DNA from: Actinomycetospora endophytica
GTDB taxonomy: Bacteria; Actinomycetota; Actinomycetes; Mycobacteriales; Pseudonocardiaceae
Assembly: GCF_021026375.1 (NCBI RefSeq)
Contig: NZ_JAJNDB010000006.1
Span: 434,001 to 498,000 of the forward strand
Direction: 5' to 3'
Length of the DNA stretch: 64,000 nt
Shown here: piece after piece, positions 43,188-51,536 of the stretch
Position numbering within the stretch: the first letter of the stretch is position 1
Layout of the letters: every line of letters starts with the position of its first letter
Notes under the pieces: model-generated
Told to the model about the DNA's origin: nothing
What the model saw: only the letters and a program-made list of their open reading frames with translations
Database searches by the model: none
Translations under genes and position numbers: made by a program

Positions 43188-45321
43188 CGGCGCCGGGCCG
43201 GCTGGCCGACCCGTCCGGGCCGGCGGGATCCGTCGTCGCGCCCGTCGTCCGGGAGGAGTCGGCAGGCAGCGTCGCGGTGCCGGTCGCCGAGGGCGCGTTC
43301 CCGGGGTGGGCCCCGCCCGCGCCGGGGGGGAGCGCCTCGTAGCCGCGGCGCGCGGAGCCGGGAGCGCCCGGCGGCTTGCGGGCCGCGAGCCGCGCCGACG
43401 ACTCGAGCTGCCACGGCACGCTGACCACCATCACACCCTTCTGGAACAGCAGCCTGCCCTTGAGCCGCAGCGCGCTCTGGTTGTGCAGGACCTGCTCCCA
43501 CCAGCGCCCGAGCACGTACTCCGGGATGAACACCGTCACCACGTCGCGCGGGTTGTCGGTCCGGATGCGCTTGACGTACTGCAGGATCGGCCGGGTGATC
43601 TCCCGGTAGGGCGATTCCAGCACCTTGAGCGGGACGGGGAGCTGCCGGGCCTCCCAGTCGGAGACGACCTTGCGGGTGTCGGCGTCGTCGACGTTGACCG
43701 TGACCGCCTCGAGGACGTCGGGCCGGGTCGCGCGGGCGTAGGCGACCGCCCGCAGCGTCGGCTTGTGCACCGTCGAGACCAGCACGATGGCGTGGTTGCG
43801 GCTCGGGAGCACGCCCTCGAGGACACCCTCCGGGGCGGCGATCTCCTCGGCCACGCGGTCGTAGTGCTTGCGGATCGAGAGCATCAGCGCGAACGCCAGC
43901 GCGCCCGCGACGATCGCGATCCACGCCCCCACCGCGAACTTGGTGATGAGCACCACGACCAGCACGACGCCGGTCATGGCGGCACCGAAGGCGGACACGA
44001 CGCGGACGCGGTGCAGGCGACGCCGCTCGGCGTCGCCGGTCTCGGTGCGCAGCAGCCGGTTCCAGTGCCGCACCATCCCGGTCTGGCTCAGGGTGAACGA
44101 CACGAACACGCCGACGGTGTAGAGCGGGATGAGCGAGGTGACCTCGGCGCCGAACCCGACGACGAGCACCACGGCGAAGAACGCCAGGAACAGGATCCCG
44201 TTCGAGAACGCCAGCCGGTCGCCGCGGGTGTGCAGCTGGCGGGGCAGGTAGCGGTCCTGGGCGAGGATGGAGCCGAGCACCGGGAAGCCGTTGAAGGCGG
44301 TGTTCGCGGCCAGCACCAGGATCAGGGCTGTGAAGATCGTCACGGCCCAGAACCCGGGCGGGAAGCCCTCGAAGATCGTCTGGGCCAGCTGGGCGATCAG
44401 CGTCTCCTGCTTGTAGCCCGGCGGAGCGCCGATCAGCTGGGTGTCCGGGTCCTCCGCCAGGTGCACGCCGGTCGCGCGGGCCAGGGCGAGCATGCCGCCG
44501 AACAGGCCCACCGCGATGAGGCCGAGCATCGCGAGCGTCGTCGCGGCGTTGCGGGACTTGGGCTTGCGGAAGGCCGGGACGCCGTTGGAGATCGCCTCGA
44601 CGCCGGTCAGCGCCGCGCAGCCCTGCGTGAACGAGCGCAGGACCAGGAACATCAGCGCGAACTGCGAGAGCTGGTGGTCCTCGCCGACGATGCCGATGCT
44701 CGCGCTGGGCGCGACCAGCGGCTCGCCGCTCACCACGATCCGCACGACCCCGACGACGATCATCGCGACGAGGCTCGCGATGAAGCAGTAGACCGGGATC
44801 GCGAAGGCCGCCCCGGACTCCCGCACGCCGCGCAGGTTGATCGCGGTGAGGATCGCGATCGCCGCCACGCAGAACAGGACCTTGTGGGTCCCGACGAACG
44901 GGATGAGCGCCCCGAGGTTGTCCGCCGCCGAGGAGACCGACACCGCGACGGTGAGCGTGTAGTCCACGAGGAGCGCGGACGCGACGGTCAGGCCGGCGTG
45001 GCGACCCAGGTTCACCGTCGCGATCTCGTAGTCGCCGCCGCCCGAGGGGTAGGCGTGGACGTTCTGCCGGTAGCTCACCACCACCGTCGCGAGCACGACG
45101 ACGACCGCGAACCCGATCCACGGGGAGAACACGTAGGCCCCGAGCCCCGCCAGCGACAGGGTGATCAGCACCTCCTGCGGGGCGTACGCCACCGAGGAGA
45201 GCGCATCGGACGCGAAGACCGGGAGCGCGATCCGTTTGCGCAGCAAGGTTCCCGAGAGCTCGTCGCTGCGGAACGGGAGTCCGAGCACGAGGCGTTTCGC
45301 GGCGGTCGCGAGCCTGGGCAC
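43177..45321 (-). CDS. APC family permease with C-terminal cytoplasmic domain
   Basis: The 714-residue membrane protein has 12 or so helices in the first 480 residues. It begins with RLATAAKRLVLGLPFRSDEL, then the family core ALPVFASDALSSVAYAPQEV near 35, PSGGGDYEIATVNLG near 92 and ALTGVEAISNGVPAFRKPKS near 230. A soluble domain of about 150 residues follows (AIVLVSTVHKPTLRAVAYAR, VFIPEYVLGRWWEQVLHNQS), with a disordered Pro/Ser/Thr tail. Relatives carry amino acids or potassium; the adjacent TrkA genes, as in M. tuberculosis Rv2690c-Rv2692, favour a link to potassium. The GTG at 45319-45321 gives the conserved N-terminus. It is divergent from the trkA pair. Confidence 0.9.
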   Translation of the reverse strand: MPRLATAAKRLVLGLPFRSDELSGTLLRKRIALPVFASDALSSVAYAPQEVLITLSLAGLGAYVFSPWIGFAVVVVLATVVVSYRQNVHAYPSGGGDYEIATVNLGRHAGLTVASALLVDYTLTVAVSVSSAADNLGALIPFVGTHKVLFCVAAIAILTAINLRGVRESGAAFAIPVYCFIASLVAMIVVGVVRIVVSGEPLVAPSASIGIVGEDHQLSQFALMFLVLRSFTQGCAALTGVEAISNGVPAFRKPKSRNAATTLAMLGLIAVGLFGGMLALARATGVHLAEDPDTQLIGAPPGYKQETLIAQLAQTIFEGFPPGFWAVTIFTALILVLAANTAFNGFPVLGSILAQDRYLPRQLHTRGDRLAFSNGILFLAFFAVVLVVGFGAEVTSLIPLYTVGVFVSFTLSQTGMVRHWNRLLRTETGDAERRRLHRVRVVSAFGAAMTGVVLVVVLITKFAVGAWIAIVAGALAFALMLSIRKHYDRVAEEIAAPEGVLEGVLPSRNHAIVLVSTVHKPTLRAVAYARATRPDVLEAVTVNVDDADTRKVVSDWEARQLPVPLKVLESPYREITRPILQYVKRIRTDNPRDVVTVFIPEYVLGRWWEQVLHNQSALRLKGRLLFQKGVMVVSVPWQLESSARLAARKPPGAPGSARRGYEALPPGAGGAHPGNAPSATGTATLPADSSRTTGATTDPAGPDGSASRPGADVR

Positions 45322-45557
45322 GGCGCAGAGCGTAGGCCGAACGGGCTGGACGGGGGCAGGGCGACCGGCCGTGGACCCCTGTCCCCCCTTCGGGTCGACC
45401 CGGCGGCCCCGCTTCACGGCGCCACCACCCGTTGCCGCACGGATGGCCGAGGGCACCCGATACCGTGCGCGCGGCGAGGGACGAGAGCCCAGCCCGGTCG
45501 GTCGGGGATCGGGCGACCGTGGGGCGGTCGGGGACCGCGGTTGCGACGGGAGGACGC

Positions 45558-46223
45558 GTGCACATCGTCGTCATGGGCTGCGGCCGCGTGGGCTCGGCCC
45601 TGGCCCTGTCGCTGGAACGGCTCGGTCACGAGGTGGCCGTGGTCGATCGCGACCCCCAGGCGTTCCGGCGCCTCGGCAACGACTTCCACGGCCAGGAGGT
45701 CGTCGGCGTCGGCTTCGACCGCGAGGTCCTGACGTCGGCGGGCATCCACCGCGCGCAGGCGTTCGCGGCGGTCTCGTCCGGGGACAACTCCAACATCATC
45801 TCCGCGCGTGTCGCGCGGGAGACGTTCGGCGTCGAGACGGTCGTGGCCCGGATCTACGACGCCAAGCGCGCCGCGGTGTACGAGCGGCTCGGCATCCCGA
45901 CGGTGGCCACGGTCCCGTGGACCACCGACCGCTTCCTGCGGATGCTGCTGCCCGACGGCGTCGCCACCGCCTGGCGCGACCCGTCGGGCACCGTCGCGAT
46001 CATGCAGCTGCCGTTCCACGAGGACTGGTCGGGACGCCCGGTCACCGAACTCGAGGAGGCCACGGGCAGCCGCGTCGCGTTCATCGTGCGGTTCGGCACC
46101 GGGGTGCTGACGCGGCCCGACACCGTGATCCAGGCCGACGACGTGGTCTACGCCGCGGCGGTCAGCGGGACGGTGGCCACGGTCACCCAGGCGGCGCTCA
46201 CGGCGCCGGTGGAGCGGGGGTAG
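45558..46223 (+). CDS. TrkA-type NAD-binding potassium regulatory protein (first of pair)
   Basis: The 221-residue protein has an N-terminal Rossmann RCK domain (VVMGCGRVGSALALSLERLG at residues 4-23, VVDRDPQAFRRL, VSSGDNSNIISARVARETFG) and a C-terminal TrkA-C domain (LPFHEDWSGRPVTELEEATG onward). It gates or regulates potassium uptake in response to nucleotide. The GTG has GGAGG four bases upstream. The second TrkA gene starts four bases after its stop. This matches ceoC/ceoB of mycobacteria in function; the two are mutually similar paralogues. Confidence 0.93.
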   Translation: MHIVVMGCGRVGSALALSLERLGHEVAVVDRDPQAFRRLGNDFHGQEVVGVGFDREVLTSAGIHRAQAFAAVSSGDNSNIISARVARETFGVETVVARIYDAKRAAVYERLGIPTVATVPWTTDRFLRMLLPDGVATAWRDPSGTVAIMQLPFHEDWSGRPVTELEEATGSRVAFIVRFGTGVLTRPDTVIQADDVVYAAAVSGTVATVTQAALTAPVERG

Positions 46224-46227
46224 CGGG

Positions 46228-46911
46228 ATGCGCGTGACGATCGCCGGGGCGGGCGCCGTGGGGCGATCCATCGCCGCCGAGCTCATCGAGAACTCCCACG
46301 AGGTGATGCTCATCGAGCGCGACCTCGCCGAGGTGGAACCGGAGTCGGTGCCCGCCGCCGAGTGGGTGCACGCCGACGCGTGCGAGGTGGCCTCGCTCGA
46401 GGACGCCCAGGTGCAGGACTGCGACGTGGTCATCGCCGCCACCGGCGACGACAAGGTCAACCTCGTCGTCTCGCTGCTCGCGAAGACCGAGTTCGCGGTC
46501 CGGCGCGTGGTGGCGCGGGTGAACGACCCGCGCAACGAGTGGCTGTTCACCGAGTCCTGGGGTGTCGACGTGGCGGTGTCGACGCCGCGCATGCTCGCGG
46601 CGATGGTCGAGGAGGCGGTGTCGGTCGGCGACCTGGTCCGCCTGCTGACGCTGCGCCAGGGCAAGGCCAACCTCGTCGAGGTCACGCTGCCGCCGGACAC
46701 CCCGCTCGCGGGCCGGCCGGTGCGTGAGGTGCCGCTGCCCGCGGACGCCGCGCTCGTCGCCATCCTGCGCGGTGGCCGCGTGATCGTGCCGCAGTCCGAC
46801 GACCCGCTCGAGGGCGGCGACGAGATGCTCTTCGTCGCGGGCGAGGGCGTGGAGCGCGAGATCCACACGGTGCTGACGACGCACGACGAGGGCGGCCAGG
46901 AGCTGATCTGA
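46228..46911 (+). CDS. TrkA-type NAD-binding potassium regulatory protein (second of pair)
   Basis: The 227-residue protein has GAGAVGRSIAAELIENSHEV at about 6-25, ERDLAEVEPESVPAAEWVHA, VIAATGDDKVNLVVSLLAKT near 71 and a C-terminal TrkA-C domain (LPPDTPLAGRPVREVPLP, FVAGEGVEREIHTVL). It forms a tandem with the preceding TrkA gene, four bases away. The two probably assemble together on a potassium transporter, the divergent APC permease being one candidate. The ATG is supported by GGGGGTAGCGGG-type purine-rich sequence upstream. Confidence 0.93.
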   Translation: MRVTIAGAGAVGRSIAAELIENSHEVMLIERDLAEVEPESVPAAEWVHADACEVASLEDAQVQDCDVVIAATGDDKVNLVVSLLAKTEFAVRRVVARVNDPRNEWLFTESWGVDVAVSTPRMLAAMVEEAVSVGDLVRLLTLRQGKANLVEVTLPPDTPLAGRPVREVPLPADAALVAILRGGRVIVPQSDDPLEGGDEMLFVAGEGVEREIHTVLTTHDEGGQELI

Positions 46912-46914
46912 GCC

Positions 46915-47391
46915 GTGCTGGAGGGGGCGATCACGCTTCCCGGCGGCGGGCTGGTGCGGGGCCGGGGACTGCGGGGTGGACTGCCGCCGGGGCCTTCTCC
47001 GGCGTTCGGGCTCTACCTGGGGTCGGCGCGCTCGGCCCGGCGTCATGACGGCGAGCTGACCTGGCCCCGCCGCTGGCTCGTCTGGCCGGATTTCCGCGTG
47101 CCGCGCCATCCGGCCGAGGCGGCCGACGCGATCGTCGGGACCCATCACCGGATCGTCGAACTGGGCGAGGACGTCGAGGTCGCGTGCGGCGGCGGGATCG
47201 GGCGGTCCGGGACGGTGCTCGCCTGTCTGGCCGTGCTCGACGGTCTGGGGCCCGACGAGGCCGTGGCGTGGGTCCGGGCGGTGCACCACCGGCGGGCGGT
47301 CGAGACGCGTGGCCAGCGCCGGTGGGTGGAGCGGTTCGCCGTCGAGCGGGGCCGGCCCGGTCACTCGCCTCACCCCGACGACTCACCCTGA
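46915..47391 (+). CDS. Protein-tyrosine/dual-specificity phosphatase-like protein
   Basis: The 158-residue protein has the cysteine-phosphatase loop VACGGGIGRSGTVLACLA near residue 90, fitting C-x5-R-S/T with Cys91 and Arg97. An aspartate in LVWPDFRVPRHP about 30 residues earlier could be the general acid. It starts at a GTG only three bases after the second TrkA stop, so it is on the potassium-regulator transcript. It might dephosphorylate a regulator of transport; this is inference. The 3' end overlaps the convergent CGNR gene by nine bases. Confidence 0.8.
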   Translation: MLEGAITLPGGGLVRGRGLRGGLPPGPSPAFGLYLGSARSARRHDGELTWPRRWLVWPDFRVPRHPAEAADAIVGTHHRIVELGEDVEVACGGGIGRSGTVLACLAVLDGLGPDEAVAWVRAVHHRRAVETRGQRRWVERFAVERGRPGHSPHPDDSP

Positions 47392-47997
47392 CGACCGGGC
47401 GTGATGGCGGGCGGCCTTCGCGCGGTTCCCGCAGGTCGCCATCGAGCACCACCGCCGGCGGCGTGACGGCGAGGGGTCGAGGAAGAGCCAGGAGCAGCGG
47501 CCGCAGAGCCCGATCCGGTGTCGGTCGTCGCTCGCGAGCAGGGCGGCGGTGGCCAGCGCGAGACGCCGGGCGGGGAGCGCGAGCCCGACGTCGTCGACCG
47601 TGAGCAGCCATGCCGGGCCGCTCGTCGGGTCCGGGGCGAGCCGGGCGTCACGGAAGGCCTCGGCCACGTCGTGCGCCACCCGCACCCGGTCGGGGTCGTC
47701 GGGCGCGGTCTCGCTGACGGCCGCCGCCAGCCACCGGTGCAGCGCCTCGCGGAAGTTCCGGACGTCGTGCAGCGCGGCCTCCGCCTTGTCCGGAGAGACC
47801 TCGGCGAGCGCCGTCAACGCGCCGGCCTCCTCGTCGTCGACCACCTCGGCCGTCCGCGCCCAGGCCAGCAGGTCGGCATACGTCGCGATCCGCTCGACCC
47901 GCTCGCGCCGGAACCCGCCGACGGTGTTGGTGACATCGAGCGCCACGTGGCCACCGACGAAGTCCGCCGCGCCCCAGTCCCTCGCCACGGTTGACAC
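47383..47997 (-). CDS. CGNR zinc-finger/ABATE-domain transcriptional regulator
   Basis: The 204-residue protein has an N-terminal ABATE-type domain (HVALDVTNTVGGFRRERVER near 17, AALHDVRNFREALHRWL near 78). A C-terminal CGNR zinc finger follows, LCGRCSWLFLDPSPS then WCSMATCGNRAKAARH, with four zinc cysteines and DNA-contacting basic residues. It starts at a GTG. It is divergent from the alpha/beta-hydrolase with 46 bp between starts, a space filled by two interlaced inverted repeats, so it probably controls that hydrolase and itself. Confidence 0.9.
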   Translation of the reverse strand: MSTVARDWGAADFVGGHVALDVTNTVGGFRRERVERIATYADLLAWARTAEVVDDEEAGALTALAEVSPDKAEAALHDVRNFREALHRWLAAAVSETAPDDPDRVRVAHDVAEAFRDARLAPDPTSGPAWLLTVDDVGLALPARRLALATAALLASDDRHRIGLCGRCSWLFLDPSPSRRRRWCSMATCGNRAKAARHHARSSG

Positions 47998-48003
47998 CTT
48001 TCC

Positions 48004-48041
48004 TCGCTTTAGCTAACCCTAATATAAGCGAAAGGGGTTAG
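48004..48041. promoter_or_regulatory. Interlaced inverted repeats in the CGNR/hydrolase divergent promoter
   Basis: TCGCTT (48004-48009) pairs with AAGCGA (48026-48031), and CTAACCC (48013-48019) pairs with GGGTTAG (48035-48041). The middle contains TAATATAAG, a likely -10 region in otherwise GC-rich DNA. The right arm ends three bases before the hydrolase ATG. Two overlapping sites suggest competition between regulator binding and transcription. Confidence 0.6.
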
Positions 48042-48043
48042 AC

Positions 48044-48865
48044 ATGGAACTCGCCGAGACCTTCACCTTCCGCGGCGACGAGGTGCGCTGGGGTGCCTGC
48101 GGCAAGGGCGAACCGCTCGTCCTCGTCCACGGCACGCCGTTCTCCTCGGTGGTGTGGCGACGCATCGCGCCGCACCTCGCCCGCCGTCGTCGGGTGTACG
48201 CGTTCGACCTGCTGGGCTATGGCGCCTCGGACAAGCACGCGGGTCAGGACGTCTCGCTCGGCGTGCAGAACGAGCTGTTCGCGGCACTGCTGGACCACTG
48301 GGGGCTGGACCGGCCCGACGTCGTCGCGCACGACTTCGGCGGCGCCACCGCCCTGCGCACCCACCTGCTCGACGGTCGCGACTACCGCACCCTGACGCTG
48401 ATCGACCCGGTCGCGCTGAGCCCGACCGGCTCGCAGCTCATCCAGGCCGCGCGCGGGCACGCGGACGCCTACGCCGGGATGCCGCCCTACGTCCACGAGG
48501 CCGTCGTCCGGGCCTACGTCGCGGGCGGGGTCCACCGCACCCTCGACGAGACCGAGATGCGCCGCTACCTGGACCCGTGGCTCGGCGAGACCGGGCAGCC
48601 GGCGTTCTACCGGCAGATCGCGCAGATGCACGACCGCTACACCGACGCCATCGCGGACCGCTTCGCCGAGATGCGCTGCCCGGTGACGATCCTCTGGGGC
48701 GCGCGGGACGCGTGGATCCCGGTCGAGCAGGGGTACGACCTGGCGGGACGCATCCCGGGCGCGGACCTGCGGGTGGTCGACGACGCCGGGCACCTGCTGC
48801 AGGAGGACAGCCCGGAGACGGTGGTCGCGACGGTGCTGGAGGTGCTCGAGGGCGTGCCCGTGTAG
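48044..48865 (+). CDS. Alpha/beta-fold hydrolase with aspartate nucleophile (dehalogenase/epoxide-hydrolase-like)
   Basis: The 273-residue protein has LVLVHGTPFSSVVWRR near 25 (oxyanion region), FDLLGYGASDKH near 54, the nucleophile elbow VVAHDFGGATAL near 95 with Asp instead of Ser, the acid in LWGARDAWIPVEQG near 217, and the catalytic His in VDDAGHLLQEDSPE near 246. An Asp nucleophile in HDFGG is typical of haloalkane and haloacetate dehalogenases and epoxide hydrolases; which one cannot be told. It is divergent from a CGNR regulator and probably controlled by it. Confidence 0.88.
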   Translation: MELAETFTFRGDEVRWGACGKGEPLVLVHGTPFSSVVWRRIAPHLARRRRVYAFDLLGYGASDKHAGQDVSLGVQNELFAALLDHWGLDRPDVVAHDFGGATALRTHLLDGRDYRTLTLIDPVALSPTGSQLIQAARGHADAYAGMPPYVHEAVVRAYVAGGVHRTLDETEMRRYLDPWLGETGQPAFYRQIAQMHDRYTDAIADRFAEMRCPVTILWGARDAWIPVEQGYDLAGRIPGADLRVVDDAGHLLQEDSPETVVATVLEVLEGVPV

Positions 48866-48909
48866 AGGGCGTGCGGGCGGGCCGGCGGTGATCGCGCGAG
48901 ACTCTGGCC

Positions 48910-50586
48910 GTGCCCGAGGCCCCGGTGCTGCGACCGACCCTGCCCGACCCGACCCCTCCCCCGGCGCCCCGCCGCCGTCCGCTGCTGCACCCGGGCGGCC
49001 TGCTCGTGGGCACCGCTCTCGGCACACTCGCGCTCACGCCGGGGCTGATCCCGCGCACGGGACTCTTCCAGGGCCTGATCTCCGGGGTGATGCTCGCCGC
49101 GGGCTACCTGATCGGGGTGCTGCTCGGCCTGCTGATCCGCCCGCTCTCGCGGCGGACCGGGCGGCGACTGAACGGGGCCGCGTGGACCCTGCTCGTCGTC
49201 GTGGCCCTCATCGCCTGGGCGGTCATGGGGTACCTCGGGTTCCGGTGGCAGACCGAGCAGGCGGCACTGCTCGGCATTCCCGCGCCGCAGCTCACGGACT
49301 GGCTGCTCGCCGCCCCGGTGGCCCTCGGGGTCCTCGTCGTGCTGCTCCTGCTCGTGCGGGGCGTGCGGGCGCTCCCCCGGTGGCCGCGGCGCCTGCTCGG
49401 CGTCGTCGGGGTCGTCGTCGTGGCGGCGGTCGTGATCTCGCTGACCGGGATCGGCGGGCTCAACCCGGTCCGCTCGCTGCTCGACCGCGCGTTCGCCGTC
49501 CAGAACGAGGGCGTCTTCGGCGGGGCGACGCAGCCATCCGACCCGCTGCGCTCCGGGTCGCCGGCGTCGCTGGTGAGCTGGGACAGCCTCGGTCGGGGCG
49601 GGCGCACCTTCGTCACCTCCACGCCGTCGCCCACCGATCTGGGGCGGGCGAGCGGACATCCGGCCGTCGACCCGATCCGGGTGTACGTCGGGCTCGGCGC
49701 CTCGGAGGACGCGGCACAGCGGGCGCGGCTCGCGGTCGGGGAACTGCAGCGCACCGGGGCGTTCACCCGGCCGGTCATCGCCGTCGTCACCACCACCGGG
49801 ACCGGGTTCGCCGACGCCGAGGCCATGAACGCCCTGGAGCTCGCCTGGGGTGGGAACACGGCGCTCGTCACCAGCCAGTACTCGCTGCTGCCCAGCGGGC
49901 TGTCGTTCCTGCTCGACGGCGACCGGGTGCGCGACGCGGGCACGACGATGTTCGACGCCGTCCGCGCCGCCGTCGACGCACTGCCCCCGGGGCAGCCGCG
50001 CCCGAAGGTCGTCGCCTTCGGGGAGTCGCTCGGGTCGCTGGGATCGCAGGCGGCGTTCCCTTCCGTCGACGACGTGCGGGCCCGGTCCGACGGTGCGCTC
50101 TGGAACGGCCCGCCGAACTCGTCGCCGCTCTGGCACGGCCTCGTCGCGCGCCGCGACGCGGGCAGCCCGGAGGTCCGACCCGTTGTCGAGGGCGGCCGGA
50201 CGGTGCGCTTCGGCGGCGGCTCGGTCAGCTCGCACCTGACGTCTGCTCCGCCGGGGCCGTGGCCTGACCCGCGCGTGGTCTACCTGCAGCACGCCAGCGA
50301 CCCGGTGGTCTGGTGGAGCCCGGAGCTGCTGTGGTCCCGTCCCGACTGGCTCGCCGAGCCTCGCGGCGAGGACGTCCTGCCGAACGTCGACTGGTACCCG
50401 CTGGTCACGTTCTGGCAGGTCACGATGGACATGATCCGCGCGCAGACCGTCCCGTTCGGGCACGGCCACAACTACGGCCCCGAGTCCCTGGACGCCTGGA
50501 TGGACATCGTCCCGCCGCCCGGGTGGACGCCGGCCGACACCGCCCGGGTGCACGCCGTGCAGGAGGTGCCGGACCCGACGCGGTAG
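48910..50586 (+). CDS. Membrane-anchored alpha/beta-hydrolase family protein
   Basis: The 558-residue protein has a Pro-rich start, then four or five membrane helices in the first 190 residues (ISGVMLAAGYLIGVLLGLLI, LLVVVALIAWAVMGYLGF, APVALGVLVVLLLLVRGV, LLGVVGVVVVAAVVISLTG). A large soluble domain follows, with RVYVGLGASEDAAQRARLAV, VTTTGTGFADAEAMNALELA and the nucleophile elbow VVAFGESLGSLG near 372, HASDPVVWWSPE near 458 and a final GHGHNYGPESL near 518. This matches actinobacterial 'alpha/beta-hydrolase family' membrane proteins of unknown substrate. It starts at a GTG 44 bp after the dehalogenase-like gene and may share its transcript. Confidence 0.85.
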   Translation: MPEAPVLRPTLPDPTPPPAPRRRPLLHPGGLLVGTALGTLALTPGLIPRTGLFQGLISGVMLAAGYLIGVLLGLLIRPLSRRTGRRLNGAAWTLLVVVALIAWAVMGYLGFRWQTEQAALLGIPAPQLTDWLLAAPVALGVLVVLLLLVRGVRALPRWPRRLLGVVGVVVVAAVVISLTGIGGLNPVRSLLDRAFAVQNEGVFGGATQPSDPLRSGSPASLVSWDSLGRGGRTFVTSTPSPTDLGRASGHPAVDPIRVYVGLGASEDAAQRARLAVGELQRTGAFTRPVIAVVTTTGTGFADAEAMNALELAWGGNTALVTSQYSLLPSGLSFLLDGDRVRDAGTTMFDAVRAAVDALPPGQPRPKVVAFGESLGSLGSQAAFPSVDDVRARSDGALWNGPPNSSPLWHGLVARRDAGSPEVRPVVEGGRTVRFGGGSVSSHLTSAPPGPWPDPRVVYLQHASDPVVWWSPELLWSRPDWLAEPRGEDVLPNVDWYPLVTFWQVTMDMIRAQTVPFGHGHNYGPESLDAWMDIVPPPGWTPADTARVHAVQEVPDPTR

Positions 50587-50589
50587 GGC

Positions 50590-51275
50590 TCAGATCTGCG
50601 GCCAGGTCTCCAGTGGAGTGCGGTCGCCGCTGGTGTGGAACGACGTCGGGTCGCGACGGCGCCAGACCGCCAGGAACAGCTCCGGGGTCGTGCCGCTGAC
50701 GTGAGTCTCGGGGCCGGGGTGGGGCAGGTCGTGGCGGCTGACCTCACCGGTGTCGGTGATCTCGAAGATGAGGGTCGCCTCGGCGGGTTCGGCGTAGCCC
50801 GCCGCGAACGCGGTGGCGACGAAGGCCTCGAAGAACTCGGCGATGCCGTCACGGGCGAGGTCGGCGGGGACCGGGACGGGGTCGTCGTCCTGCGTGGTGG
50901 CGGCGTCCCAGCGGTGGATCGCGAACTCGTGGGCGGCGCGGCGGACCCAGTAGACGGCCTCGTCGGGCAGGGCCGACCAGTTGGGGACGGGTCGGCGCGG
51001 GTCGGTGCTGGCGAGCAGGGCGAGGAGACGGTCGAGGTCGTCGTCGAAGGTGGTCAGGGCTTCGTCGGGGGTCACGACGACGGCGGGTGCGGTCGCGTCC
51101 CGTTGTCCGGCGAAGAGCCCGTCGAGCGTGCGGCAGAAGCCGGCGGCGTGGGCGAGCAGGTCGGCACCGGTCCAGTCGGGGCAGCTGCGGACTGTCGTAG
51201 TGGGGCTCGTGCGCACAGGCGGCCGAGTTCGCGTCCGTCCTGTTCGACCGCTTCCAGCCAGCGTGTCGTGTCCAC
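50590..51275 (-). pseudogene. Mycothiol-dependent maleylpyruvate isomerase-family protein, frameshifted
   Basis: The main frame (50590-51216, GTG start, 208 codons) has CPDWTGADLLAHAAGFCRTL and RRAAHEFAIHRWDAATT, typical of the DinB-fold MDMPI family whose N-terminal domain binds mycothiol and a metal through histidines. The usual first 25 residues are found in another frame: a GTG at 51273-51275 opens DTTRWLEAVEQDGRELGRLC and then runs out of phase at about 51190-51212. A one-base loss there would explain it. Either the gene is broken, it starts internally at 51216, or the sequence has an error. The partial gene keeps the metal-binding core. Confidence 0.65.
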
Positions 51276-51345
51276 GGGCGGCAGCGTGGCGGGTCCGGGG
51301 CGGGTGTGTCAGTTCTTTCGCCGTCCGGCTCAGCTGAGGGCCTCG

Positions 51346-51480
51346 GCTCTACAGGAAGAGCGCCTGATACGTCGCCTCGTGGGACACGCTCCAGCCTGGA
51401 GCATGCCCGACGACGAGGCGTGACCGGCCAGGGCCGACGTTGATCCACGCGACAGCCTCAACTGATCCGTTTGCTGTCGA
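51346..51480 (-). pseudogene. IS30-family transposase fragment
   Basis: Reading right to left the frame gives GRSRLVVGHAPGWSVSHEAT then YQALFL and a stop. The VSHE-x-IYQALF pattern is characteristic of IS30-family transposases, in the segment just before the catalytic core. Nothing of the DDE domain follows, so this is a short remnant of a former insertion. It lies in the 260-bp gap between two frameshifted genes. Confidence 0.5.
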
Positions 51481-51536
51481 ACATACGTTCGAACAGCGGC
51501 TGTTGTTGCTGGTCAGGGGGTTGTAGCGTTGCTGGT

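Noticed and set aside
43133-45574. Second long minus-strand frame across the permease
   Set aside because: The parallel frame at 43177-45321 gives the recognised permease; this one is a shifted Arg/Gly/Ala-rich frame.
42703-45732. Very long plus-strand open frame (1009 codons) opposite the APC permease
   Set aside because: It is the antisense shadow of the permease and RNA methyltransferase genes; its translation is Arg/Asp/Glu/His-rich low complexity with no domain.
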